Shown here: piece after piece, positions 1 to 6,697 of the stretch
How positions within the stretch are numbered: the stretch's first letter is position 1
How the letters are laid out: every line of letters begins with the position of its first letter
Notes under the pieces: model-generated
What the model saw: only the letters and a program-made list of their open reading frames with translations
Told to the model about the DNA's origin: nothing
Database searches by the model: none
NCBI GenBank assembly: GCA_016303035.1
Contig: JAEDML010000021.1
Coordinates: 1-10,982, forward strand
Length of the DNA stretch: 10,982 nucleotides
Reading direction: 5' to 3'
DNA from: Clostridiaceae bacterium
GTDB taxonomy: Bacteria; Bacillota; Clostridia; Oscillospirales; Acutalibacteraceae
Position numbers and translations under genes: made by a program

Positions 1-1064
1 GGCCTGATTCCGCTGTGGAACAGCTCGGTTTCAAGGTAAATCTGACCGTCCGTAATAGAAATTACATTTGTAGGTATATACGCGGATATATTTCCGCCCA
101 TAGTCTCAATTATCGGAAGCGCGGTAATACTGCCGCCGCCAAGTTCCTTACTCAGACACGCGCTTCGTTCAAGCAGACGGCTGTGAAGATAAAATACATC
201 ACCGGGGTATGCTTCACGCCCGGGCGGACGGTGCAGCAGTAATGATATTGTGCGGTAAGCTACCGCGTGCTTTGATAAATCGTCATATATAACCAATACA
301 TCCTTACCGTCGCGCATAAAACCCTCTGCTACCGAGCATGCGGCATATGGGGCGAGATACTGCATTGCAGGGCTGTCGGAAGCCGTAGCCGCTACTACAA
401 CGCTGTACTCCATCGCGCCTTTTGCAGTGAGAGTATCGACAATCTGTGCAATATTTGCCGCTTTTTGACCTATTGCACAGTAAATGCATATTACATCGGA
501 ATTTTTCTGATTAAAAATTGCATCCAGAGCGATAGCGGTTTTACCCGTTTGACGGTCGCCTATTATCAGCTCACGCTGACCCCTGCCTATCGGTATCATA
601 CTGTCAATGGACAGTATTCCCGTTTCAAGCGGGGTATCAACAGGTCGGCGCTCCATAATTGTAGGCGCTTTGCGCTCAACCGGAAGGTATTCCGTTGCGT
701 CAAGGGATTTACCGTCCAGCGGTCTGCCTATGGGGTCTATTACTCTGCCGATAAGACAGTTACCTATCGGAATTTCCGCTACGCGTCCCGTGCCCTTAAC
801 CGTATCTCCCACGCTTACCGAATCGGCATTATCCATAAGAACGGCACCTACGCCGTTTTCCATAAGGTCGAGAGCCATTCCGAATACTCCGTCGCCGAAC
901 TCAAGCAACTCACCATAAAGTCGGTTAGGCAGATTTGAAATATGTGCTATTCCGTCCCCGGAGCTTTCTACCTTGCCGTATTGATAAACTATGGGGTCGG
1001 TTTTAAAAGAATCTATTCTGTTTTTTAAAAAAGTACTTATTTTATCAACCTTAAACTCAGACAT
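1..1064 (-). CDS. atpA: F1Fo ATP synthase subunit alpha (3' end cut by window edge)
   Basis: Alpha is the non-catalytic nucleotide-binding subunit of the F1 head, alternating with beta around gamma. The reading frame is open from ATG at 1064 down to the window edge, giving about 354 of the roughly 500 residues usual for the family. The start MSEFKVDKISTFL follows a GGGAGG ribosome binding site 10 nt upstream. The Walker A motif GDRQTGKT lies near residues 168-176, as in other alpha subunits. The family signatures IGQKAANIAQ, ISLLLHRPPGREAYPGD and FYLHSRLLERS follow in order. It is the last gene of the atp operon visible here, 20 nt after atpH. The beta, gamma and epsilon genes would be expected beyond the left edge. 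Identity is secure; only completeness is unknown. Confidence 0.97.
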   Translation of the reverse strand, partial: MSEFKVDKISTFLKNRIDSFKTDPIVYQYGKVESSGDGIAHISNLPNRLYGELLEFGDGVFGMALDLMENGVGAVLMDNADSVSVGDTVKGTGRVAEIPIGNCLIGRVIDPIGRPLDGKSLDATEYLPVERKAPTIMERRPVDTPLETGILSIDSMIPIGRGQRELIIGDRQTGKTAIALDAIFNQKNSDVICIYCAIGQKAANIAQIVDTLTAKGAMEYSVVVAATASDSPAMQYLAPYAACSVAEGFMRDGKDVLVIYDDLSKHAVAYRTISLLLHRPPGREAYPGDVFYLHSRLLERSACLSKELGGGSITALPIIETMGGNISAYIPTNVISITDGQIYLETELFHSGIR

Positions 1065-1084
1065 ATTCTTATCGCCTCCCGCCG

Positions 1085-1303
1085 TTATCTGACAAGGTGC
1101 TCTTTCATTTGCTTTAGCTGTGATGAAATACTTAAATCATAGATTTTTCCGTCAACATCGGCAATAAAACCGCCTATAATGCCGTTATCGGTTACACGCC
1201 GAAAGTCGATATCCGAACCGAGCTTTGCCCTAAAGCGGTCGCATATATAATTGTAGGTCTTATCGGACATATTGTCCGCAGTAGTTATAATGATACTTTT
1301 CAT
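1085..1303 (-). CDS. atpH: ATP synthase delta subunit, C-terminal domain only (72 aa)
   Basis: Delta forms part of the peripheral stalk: its N-terminal helical bundle normally binds the top of alpha, and its C-terminal domain contacts the b subunits. This ORF has only 72 residues against about 175-180 for the family. What remains matches the C-terminal domain: an initial beta strand with ITTADNMSDKTY, the conserved turn NGIIGGFIADVDGKIYDLS (residues about 40-58), and a closing helix SSQLKQMKEHL. The N-terminal domain is not encoded nearby. An in-frame TAA lies 9 nt upstream of the ATG and only 43 nt separate the gene from atpF, so the gene cannot be extended. An AAGGATAAGG stretch supplies the ribosome binding site. 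Its position between atpF and atpA is exactly that of atpH. It is either a naturally reduced delta or a remnant. Confidence 0.82.
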   Translation of the reverse strand: MKSIIITTADNMSDKTYNYICDRFRAKLGSDIDFRRVTDNGIIGGFIADVDGKIYDLSISSQLKQMKEHLVR

Positions 1304-1346
1304 AAAACCGCCTTATCCTTTCGGTAAAATATTCGCAAGATAAACC

Positions 1347-1880
1347 TTATTCAGCGCCGGACGCGTCTTTTTCCGAACTTTCTTTAACGTCGCTTTTTTC
1401 GGAAAAGAAAGATTCGGCAATTTTTAAATTATCGTCATCGTTAAACTCACGCTTAAGTATTTGCTTTGAAATATCAACAGCAAGCCCTGCAACCTCACCC
1501 TGAAGAGAATTCAGCATTGCAGTGCGCTCGGCTTCAATATCGCTTTGCGCCTTAGCAATGATAGCCCTGGCGCTTTCCTTGGCATTTTCGGTTATCTTAA
1601 CGGAATTTTCCTTTGCGGTACGCTCGGCTTCACCGATAATTTCGGCGCGCTTATCTTTGCTTTCCGCAAGCATTGCGTTGTATTCGTCAAGCTTTTCCTG
1701 CGCCTGTTTTGTTTTCTCTTCCAGTTCGTTTTTAGCGTCATTTATCCGTTTTGTACGGGCGTTCAAAAACTTTTTGACAGGTTTATATATTAAAGTCTTA
1801 ACGATTACAAACAGAATGATAATATTTAAAATGTTTATAAGCAAATCTTTTGCTAAATCGGGAATTGTCACTCCGCCCAT
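1347..1880 (-). CDS. atpF: F1Fo ATP synthase subunit b
   Basis: The b subunit dimer makes the peripheral stalk linking the membrane a subunit to delta and the F1 head. The 177-residue product has one N-terminal membrane segment (about residues 13-32). It continues with the usual basic segment YKPVKKFLNARTKRI and then a long charged Ala/Glu/Lys helix (about 38-150) expected to form the right-handed coiled coil. The C-terminal 20 residues are an acidic, Ser-rich tail. The length is slightly above the usual 155-170, and there is no fused delta domain, which matters because the neighbouring atpH lacks its N-terminal half. An AGAGGTG ribosome binding site sits 8 nt before the ATG. The gap to atpE is 24 nt. 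Confidence 0.95.
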   Translation of the reverse strand: MGGVTIPDLAKDLLINILNIIILFVIVKTLIYKPVKKFLNARTKRINDAKNELEEKTKQAQEKLDEYNAMLAESKDKRAEIIGEAERTAKENSVKITENAKESARAIIAKAQSDIEAERTAMLNSLQGEVAGLAVDISKQILKREFNDDDNLKIAESFFSEKSDVKESSEKDASGAE

Positions 1881-1904
1881 TACTGTTACACCTCTGTACC
1901 GAAA

Positions 1905-2126
1905 TTATTTTGCCGCAAGAATAAGAGCCACAACGAAGGCGTAAATCGCGGTGGATTCTGCAAGGGCGCATCCTAAAAGCAAAATTGCGTTTATCTTACC
2001 CGAAGCCTCGGGCTGACGAGCGACAGCCTCCGCCGCTTTACCCGTAGCTATACCCATACCAAGTCCGGCGCCCAAAGCCGCCAGCATAGCCAAACCTGCA
2101 CCAATTGCCGTCATAATAATCACCAT
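1905..2126 (-). CDS. atpE: F1Fo ATP synthase subunit c (proteolipid)
   Basis: Subunit c forms the rotating ring in the membrane and carries one ion per monomer. The 73-residue product is two hydrophobic helices joined by the polar loop ARQPE (residues 36-40). The ion-carrying acid is Glu57 in ALAESTAIY. Ser58, Thr59 and Tyr62 match the sodium-site neighbours Ser66, Thr67 and Tyr70 of Ilyobacter tartaricus c (known family data). However, the helix-1 position equivalent to its Gln32 is Met24, so one sodium ligand is missing. The start is uncertain. The AAAGGA site is only 2-3 nt from the first ATG, so translation may begin at GTG codon 2 or ATG codon 5 (position 2114, giving 69 aa). It lies 21 nt after atpB. 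Confidence 0.95.
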   Translation of the reverse strand: MVIIMTAIGAGLAMLAALGAGLGMGIATGKAAEAVARQPEASGKINAILLLGCALAESTAIYAFVVALILAAK

Positions 2127-2147
2127 ATCCTTTCAAATTCTTAAAAA

Positions 2148-3056
2148 TTATTCGATTGCTTCGTTTATAAACGTTAATGATAAAACTATAAAAATATAGG
2201 TCTGTATCAACGGGTGGAAAACATTGAAATAAAGTCCGGCAACTGCCGGAATACCGGTTGCATAACCGTTAAGAACGGATTTTAACAAATCCATTACTAT
2301 CATACCGCCTATCATATTACCGAAAAGACGGCAGGCAAGCGAAATCGGAACCGCTATATCGCTTAAAATCTTCATCGGAAAAATTACAGGGGTAGGTTTT
2401 GCAAGACTCTTTACCCTGCCGCCGAAGCCTTTTTTGCGAATACCGTAAAAATTTATAAGCGCAAAGGTAATAAGACCCATTGCAAGCGTTACAAGTAAAT
2501 CCGAAGTGGGCGGTCGCATCCCGAATAATTCGCTGATTGCAGAAAATATCATAAAAACAGCCAGCGAATACATATAGGGAGCTATCTGCTCGGTATAGTC
2601 TCCCAACACGCTCTTTGTGAAATTTTCCATAGCTTCGACCGATATTTCAATTACATTTTGAAATCCTTTAGGATTATCCTTATCAAACCGCGGAAACAGG
2701 ATAAATCTGAATATAAGTCCTAATAAAAGCACTATTGCAATTATAACCCACATCATAACGGTGGTTTTTGCAAAGGAGACCCCGAAAAGGGTTATACGTT
2801 CGCTGAACATCTGAAATTCAACATTTAGACCGCCGGAACTTTGGCTTACACTTGAAATTACGGTGCCGATTAAAAACCAGGCGGATATAACGGTAAGAAT
2901 CATATAAAGCCTGTGCTTTTTCTTCTGCGGTTTTGAAGCATCGGGAGCCTTCGCAGCCTGCCTTGTAGCGGAAAAGCCTATAAACCCTATCGCTAAAAGA
3001 ACCGCGGAAACCGCCAATTCAATTATTGTAACCGTTTTCGTATAAATCAACCCCAT
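2148..3056 (-). CDS. atpB: F1Fo ATP synthase subunit a, with extra N-terminal region
   Basis: Subunit a provides the two ion half-channels next to the c-ring. The 302-residue product contains the essential arginine, Arg243, in SLACRLFGNMIGG. Other hallmarks are RPPTSDLLVTLAMG (about 181-194) and the C-terminal helix HPLIQTYIFIVLSLTF with Gln285. The canonical first helix appears to be MMWVIIAIVLLLGLIF (about 101-116). Before it are about 80 extra residues with two hydrophobic stretches (about 10-29 and 51-70) separated by the basic linker QKKKHR, which is not usual for the family. The ATG at 3056 has no clear Shine-Dalgarno and an in-frame TGA directly upstream. A shorter start at Met52 is possible but also weakly supported. 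It follows the atpI-like gene by 26 nt. Confidence 0.95.
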   Translation of the reverse strand: MGLIYTKTVTIIELAVSAVLLAIGFIGFSATRQAAKAPDASKPQKKKHRLYMILTVISAWFLIGTVISSVSQSSGGLNVEFQMFSERITLFGVSFAKTTVMMWVIIAIVLLLGLIFRFILFPRFDKDNPKGFQNVIEISVEAMENFTKSVLGDYTEQIAPYMYSLAVFMIFSAISELFGMRPPTSDLLVTLAMGLITFALINFYGIRKKGFGGRVKSLAKPTPVIFPMKILSDIAVPISLACRLFGNMIGGMIVMDLLKSVLNGYATGIPAVAGLYFNVFHPLIQTYIFIVLSLTFINEAIE

Positions 3057-3082
3057 TCAGTGCAGGAATAAATGTATCAAAA

Positions 3083-3352
3083 CTAAGACTTTTTAAAAAA
3101 GCTCAGATATATAAAATAAACCACTGCGCTTAGCGGAAGTCCTGCCGCATACCCGCAGGCGCAGTTAATAATGCTTTCAGGAAACTTTAACAGCAACAAG
3201 GCAATTGCGGCGGCGTAAAGCACCAGCTTTACAAGGAGAGCTTTTATTACTTCTTTAGTATTGCCCGATGTAACCGAGCGAAGCAGTATACTCAACAAAA
3301 ACATCTGTACAGCTCCGAAGAGCATAGCTATAATAAAAGCCAACAAATTCAT
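3083..3352 (-). CDS. AtpI-like small membrane protein, first gene of the atp operon
   Basis: This 89-residue protein is almost entirely hydrophobic, with three likely membrane segments (about residues 3-24, 38-60 and 64-86) and a basic end FFKKS. Size, topology and position directly ahead of atpB match the AtpI/UncI family, which is thought to assist c-ring assembly or magnesium supply. Sequence identity to that family could not be established by eye, so the assignment rests mainly on gene order. A strong AGAGGAG site precedes ATG 3352, and a sigma-A-type promoter lies about 30 nt further upstream, making this the likely first gene of the operon transcript. Confidence 0.7.
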   Translation of the reverse strand: MNLLAFIIAMLFGAVQMFLLSILLRSVTSGNTKEVIKALLVKLVLYAAAIALLLLKFPESIINCACGYAAGLPLSAVVYFIYLSFFKKS

Positions 3353-3379
3353 TATCTCCTCTTAAAATTTTATTCATAT

Positions 3380-3408
3380 ATTCTATTACTTTTATTTTAC
3401 AAAGTCAA
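3380..3408 (-). promoter_or_regulatory. Sigma-A-type promoter of the atp operon
   Basis: On the minus strand a TTGACT -35 hexamer (3408-3403) is followed by a 17-nt spacer and a TAGAAT -10 hexamer (3385-3380). Each hexamer differs from consensus at one position. The predicted transcription start near 3373 would give a leader of only about 20 nt before the atpI-like ATG, just enough for the AGAGGAG ribosome binding site. No operator or attenuator is evident, suggesting housekeeping expression. Confidence 0.75.
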
Positions 3409-3481
3409 TATCAATTTTAGCTATGAATTATGCTATATAAAAATATAATTTGTTAATATTTTCACACAGAAAAGTTTTATC

Positions 3482-3508
3482 ACCATATCGCTTAATAATC
3501 ATATGATA
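3482..3508 (+). promoter_or_regulatory. Possible sigma-K/E-like (mother-cell sporulation) promoter
   Basis: The sequence CATATGATA (3500-3508) fits the CATAnnnTA -10 pattern described for sigma-K in Bacillus subtilis. An AC dinucleotide (3482-3483, context CACC) lies 16 nt upstream at the expected -35 position. The predicted start would be about 35 nt before the ATG of the cysteine-rich gene. The region is very AT-rich, so a chance match is quite possible. A TATAAT at 3444-3449 was also seen but has no convincing -35 partner. Confidence 0.35.
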
Positions 3509-3550
3509 TTAGTGAAGTTTATCTTCAAAATTTAAATAGGAGGCTTATAT

Positions 3551-4378
3551 ATGGCAGATACTGTTAATGGCTGCGCTGCCGACGGTGCAAGCTTCAAAGA
3601 AGCTGTGTGCGTAGATGCCGGCAGAGTTTACGATTCCTGTTGTGATCGTGACTGCCTTGAAGATTTGAGATGCTGCTTTTTGCCGGAGGCTCAGGCGTTG
3701 GTAAACCAAGCACAAAGCGTAAGGCTTAATTCAGCGGAAGTACTTACCGTTTATATTGATGTTGAACCTGTCAATTTTAACAAGGGCTTTTATTCCTGCG
3801 ATCTCACCTTCTTCTTCCTGCTTGATTTTGACCTTTTTATGGCGCCGCACACATGCCCACAGCATGTTAAGGGTATTACATCCTACAACAAGCGCGTTAT
3901 CCTTTTCGGAAGCGACGGCAATGTTAAGGTATTTACAAGCAGAGTAAACGATGATGACTGCGGTTGTGAGAAGCCTGTTCGCAGAACCACCAATATGCCT
4001 AAGTGCGTAGTTCAGGCGGTCGACCCGGTTCCGCTTTCTGCACGGAAAGGCCAAATAAGGGATTGCTACGATAATATTCACTGCATTCCCAAAAGCGTTG
4101 CCGAGTGTATAGGCGGAAATGTTGTTACCGACCTGCAGAACGGAGATCCTACGGTTTATGTAACTCTCGGTTTGTTCACTATCGTTCAGCTTATACGAAA
4201 TGTGCAGATGCTTATACCTGTGTATGACTTCTGTATTCCCGAAAAGCAATGCGAGGATACAAGCGATCAGCCCTGCGACACATTCCGCAAAATCAAATTC
4301 CCGACCGACGACTTTTTCCCGCCCCGTCCGTGTGATATTTCCGGCTGCGGCTGTTGCCACAGTGACGATAAATCATAA
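3551..4378 (+). CDS. Cysteine-rich conserved-looking protein of unknown function
   Basis: The 275-residue product has about 22 cysteines (8%), many in pairs or short spacings: SCCDRDC and RCC near residues 30-45, DDCGC mid-protein, and a C-terminal SGCGCC cluster. It has no signal peptide or membrane helix. The middle (about 65-100) is hydrophobic and aromatic (VYIDVEPVNFNKGFYSCDLTFFFLLDFDLF), looking like beta strands. The ATG follows a textbook AGGAGG site 7 nt upstream, which supports this strand over the 209-codon antisense frame. The gene stands alone, divergent from the atp operon, and ends just before a terminator. Composition and the possible sporulation promoter suggest a disulfide-rich structural protein such as a spore coat or exosporium component. 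That is inference; a metal-binding role is an alternative. Confidence 0.85.
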   Translation: MADTVNGCAADGASFKEAVCVDAGRVYDSCCDRDCLEDLRCCFLPEAQALVNQAQSVRLNSAEVLTVYIDVEPVNFNKGFYSCDLTFFFLLDFDLFMAPHTCPQHVKGITSYNKRVILFGSDGNVKVFTSRVNDDDCGCEKPVRRTTNMPKCVVQAVDPVPLSARKGQIRDCYDNIHCIPKSVAECIGGNVVTDLQNGDPTVYVTLGLFTIVQLIRNVQMLIPVYDFCIPEKQCEDTSDQPCDTFRKIKFPTDDFFPPRPCDISGCGCCHSDDKS

Positions 4379-4387
4379 ATATCGGGT

Positions 4388-4440
4388 AAAAAAACTGTCC
4401 CGAGAGCCGATAACTTCGGCAAATCCCGGGACAGTTTTTT
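4388..4440. terminator. Nested bidirectional rho-independent terminator
   Basis: ACTGTCCCG (4394-4402) pairs with CGGGACAGT (4427-4435). The stem is flanked by an A-tract (4388-4394) on the left and a T-tract (4435-4440) on the right, so it can terminate transcription in both directions. Inside is a second hairpin GCCGA/TCGGC (4406-4410 with 4416-4420). It sits between the convergent cysteine-rich gene and the phosphomutase, and the phosphomutase stop codon (4439-4441) falls within its edge. Confidence 0.93.
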
Positions 4441-5917
4441 AAATAAGCGACGAACAATCAAGTCCGTCAAAGCGTTCAAAGAAAGGCTTTATTGCGGCAA
4501 TATCTTCGGCTATACCTCCGATTTTACGGCTTTCAAAATTCATCGGCATTACAGGGTCGTGAACACTGAGCCTTAAAAGGAACCAACCGTTAGGAGTAAA
4601 AACGCGTATACCCTCTCGGTTATCGTCTGCAACTTTATAACCGTCGTTAACAGAAGCGAATTTCTCAAGCTCTTCAATAACCTTATTGCCGTACTCCCTG
4701 AAATCGGGAACGGTAATTGCAAAACGGCATTCTTTTTCTTCGGCAGGCATTTCAAGCGGATCTAAAATTTTATTTATATTCTTACCGCGTGCAAGCTCAA
4801 TTACAATTTTTGTTACAAGATAAGCGCCGTCATCAAGAAAATAGTTTTCTCTGAGCGCCGCATGCCCCGAGGTTTCAATTGCAAGAGGGCAGTTAATTCC
4901 TTCATTACAGAGTTCTACGGCTTTGTCTATAACATTTTTATATCCTCTTTTATAGCGGTAATGCTTACCGCCTAAGGTTCCCTCAATAAATTTTTTAAGA
5001 CCGTCTGAGGTTACCGAGTCGGTTACTATTGTTGCGCCGCTGTTCCCCTGCATTGCTATGTAAGAGGCAAGCGCAATAAGTCTGTTTCGGTTAATTTCTA
5101 TACCGTCCGAACCTACGCATCCGGCACGGTCCACATCGGTATCGAAAATAAGACCTAAATCGGCGTTATTCTTTAAGACGGCGTCACATATACTTTTCAT
5201 AGCCGCCTTATCTTCGGGGTTGGGTATATGGTTCGGGAACATTCCGTCCGGTTCTAAAAACTGACTGCCCGATATATCGGCGCCTAGCCGTTGCAGAACA
5301 TCGGTTGCATAAAAGCCGCCTACGCCGTTACCTGCGTCTACAACAATTTTAAAGCCGGAAAGAGGTTTATCCTCTTCTCTCTTACCAACTGCATCGCATA
5401 TCATTTTTCGCAGTCTTGAAGCGTATTGCGGCATATAATCAACAGCGGTTACCTTGCCTGCGCGGTTGCAGATAATCTCCTCGCCGTTATCGGCAAGTTT
5501 AAGAATTTCCGCAATGTCATTTCCCTCAAGTCCGCCGTTTTCGGTAAAAAATTTCAAACCGTTGCGGTCTGACGGATGGTGGCTTGCGGTTATCTGTATA
5601 GCGGCGTCGGCGCCGAGGTCAACCGTAGTCATAAACATTGCCGGTGTGGAAGCAAGCGAACAGTCCAAAACCGTTATTCCTGCGTTTATGAGCGCTTTTT
5701 TAACCTGATTTGAGATTCTGTCCGCAGAAACTCTGGAATCGTGTCCTACGGCTATTTTCAGCTCGTTTGATGGCTTTTCAAAGCTATTAACAAACCATAC
5801 GACGAAAGCCGCGGTTATATCATACACGGCTTGATCTGTGAGATTTACGGTTTTACCGCCGAATGATTCGGCTACTCCCCTTACATCTGTTCCGCTTTTT
5901 AACTGACTGTAACTCAT
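4439..5917 (-). CDS. Alpha-D-phosphohexomutase (phosphomannomutase/phosphoglucomutase)
   Basis: Enzymes of this family move a phosphate between C6 and C1 of hexose phosphates via a phosphoserine and a bound Mg2+. The 492-residue product shows all four domains in order. The phosphoserine loop TASHHP is at 110-115 (Ser112), the metal loop DTDVDR at 259-264 (Asp259, 261 and 263), and the sugar-recognition loop ETSGH at 348-352. The C-terminal phosphate-binding segment is at 449-455. There the usual R-x-S-N/G-T-E-P is replaced by RLSVHDP, a variant I associate from memory with a plant-plastid/bacterial subgroup of the superfamily. The true substrate (mannose-, glucose- or glucosamine-phosphate) cannot be told from sequence. 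The ATG follows GGAGG about 6 nt upstream, and the gene is 14 nt downstream of a 43-codon membrane ORF. Confidence 0.93.
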   Translation of the reverse strand: MSYSQLKSGTDVRGVAESFGGKTVNLTDQAVYDITAAFVVWFVNSFEKPSNELKIAVGHDSRVSADRISNQVKKALINAGITVLDCSLASTPAMFMTTVDLGADAAIQITASHHPSDRNGLKFFTENGGLEGNDIAEILKLADNGEEIICNRAGKVTAVDYMPQYASRLRKMICDAVGKREEDKPLSGFKIVVDAGNGVGGFYATDVLQRLGADISGSQFLEPDGMFPNHIPNPEDKAAMKSICDAVLKNNADLGLIFDTDVDRAGCVGSDGIEINRNRLIALASYIAMQGNSGATIVTDSVTSDGLKKFIEGTLGGKHYRYKRGYKNVIDKAVELCNEGINCPLAIETSGHAALRENYFLDDGAYLVTKIVIELARGKNINKILDPLEMPAEEKECRFAITVPDFREYGNKVIEELEKFASVNDGYKVADDNREGIRVFTPNGWFLLRLSVHDPVMPMNFESRKIGGIAEDIAAIKPFFERFDGLDCSSLI

Positions 5918-5931
5918 ATACTTCCTCCGTT

Positions 5932-6063
5932 TTAAATTCCGCCGGTAAGATATCCGGCGGTAAAATATCCAATTACTATTAAAATTATTGCGGCAGCGGT
6001 AAACAGCACGGTGCGAAAAAACACCTGCTTACCGCTTAAATACATATTGCTTTTTTTACCCAT
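5932..6063 (-). CDS. Small single-membrane-segment protein (43 aa)
   Basis: A 43-codon frame runs from ATG 6063 to TAA at 5932, too short for most gene callers. It encodes a basic N-terminus (MGKKSNMYLSGKQVFFR), then one hydrophobic helix (about residues 18-39, TVLFTAAAIILIVIGYF) ending in a Gly/Thr-rich tail. This looks like a tail-anchored or N-in membrane microprotein. It ends 14 nt before the phosphohexomutase ATG, so the two are probably co-transcribed. The ribosome binding site is modest (GACGG, 6 nt upstream). I do not recognise a family. It could be spurious, but the sharp basic-then-hydrophobic layout and tight spacing favour a real gene. Confidence 0.6.
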   Translation of the reverse strand: MGKKSNMYLSGKQVFFRTVLFTAAAIILIVIGYFTAGYLTGGI

Positions 6064-6139
6064 AAATTTCCGTCACCATAAGTAATATTCCCTTACACCG
6101 TGTTGATATTCCAAAGAAAAATTATCGGAGGTTGTAAGA

Positions 6140-6697
6140 ATGACAGTTTGCAGGCTCGGCAGAAACAAAATGAAAATATCACTAACCGACAGTGAAATGA
6201 GAATTTTTTTCGGCGGATATTCAAAAATAGATTATTCGGATCCGAAAACACGTATAGCGTTAAATATGCTCCTACACGAAGCGCTTCCCGATAACAGCTT
6301 TATTGATAATAAAGGAAAGACGATGATAGAAATTAAATCCGTCTTTGAAGGCGGATGTGAAATATTGCTTACAAGACTGAATGCCGCCGGAAGGCAGCAC
6401 AAAAAAATTTATGTTTTTGAATTTCTTGAATGTGAAGATATGCTTCTCGGAGTATCAAACCTTTATTCCAACCGCAGAACAAGGCATCTTCACAGCAGTC
6501 TTTATAAAATGCCCAAAAGCTTTCGACTGGTAATTACCGCAAACGATTTAAGCGATGTATCCGAACGGCTTAACGATTATGAATGTACGGTATATGAGTC
6601 GGATATTGCGGCGGCATATACCGATGAGTACGGAAAACTGCTGATATACGGTAACGCGGTTGAAAGGCTGGGCAAAATATTCTTTAAAGACTCTTAA
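6140..6697 (+). CDS. MecA-like adaptor protein
   Basis: MecA proteins are adaptors that deliver substrates to the ClpC unfoldase and help it assemble. In B. subtilis the best known substrate is ComK. The 185-residue product starts like the family's N-terminal substrate-binding domain (MKISLTDSEMRIFFGGYSKI from residue 11, then a helix ending in LLHEALPDNSFIDNKGKTMI and the strand-rich MIEIKSVFEGGCEILLTRLN). After a linker it has the C-terminal ClpC-binding pattern: a serine-leucine-tyrosine-lysine step near SSLYKMPKSFRLVI, then NDYECTVYES and a final GKLLIYGNAVERLGKIF. It is slightly shorter than the usual 210-240 residues. GGAGG 8 nt upstream supports the first ATG over the one at 6170. It is alone on the plus strand and overlaps rpe tail to tail. 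Confidence 0.68.
   Translation: MTVCRLGRNKMKISLTDSEMRIFFGGYSKIDYSDPKTRIALNMLLHEALPDNSFIDNKGKTMIEIKSVFEGGCEILLTRLNAAGRQHKKIYVFEFLECEDMLLGVSNLYSNRRTRHLHSSLYKMPKSFRLVITANDLSDVSERLNDYECTVYESDIAAAYTDEYGKLLIYGNAVERLGKIFFKDS

Noticed and set aside
465..938. Plus-strand open frames (157 and 103 codons) in the first kilobase
   Set aside because: They lie opposite atpA, whose translation gives unmistakable alpha-subunit motifs; the plus frames are shadows.
1304..1346. Frameshifted remains of the missing delta N-terminal domain
   Set aside because: Only 43 nt separate atpF and atpH and they contain a stop and a ribosome binding site, too little to hold a lost domain.
3731..4360. 209-codon open frame on the minus strand opposite the cysteine-rich gene
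   Set aside because: It has no ribosome binding site and no recognisable motif. The plus-strand frame has AGGAGG and coherent composition, so this is an antisense shadow.
6064..6139. Promoters for the divergent small ORF and MecA-like gene
   Set aside because: Partial matches such as TTGGAA and TTGATA exist, but none has a -10 hexamer at acceptable spacing, so none is reported.
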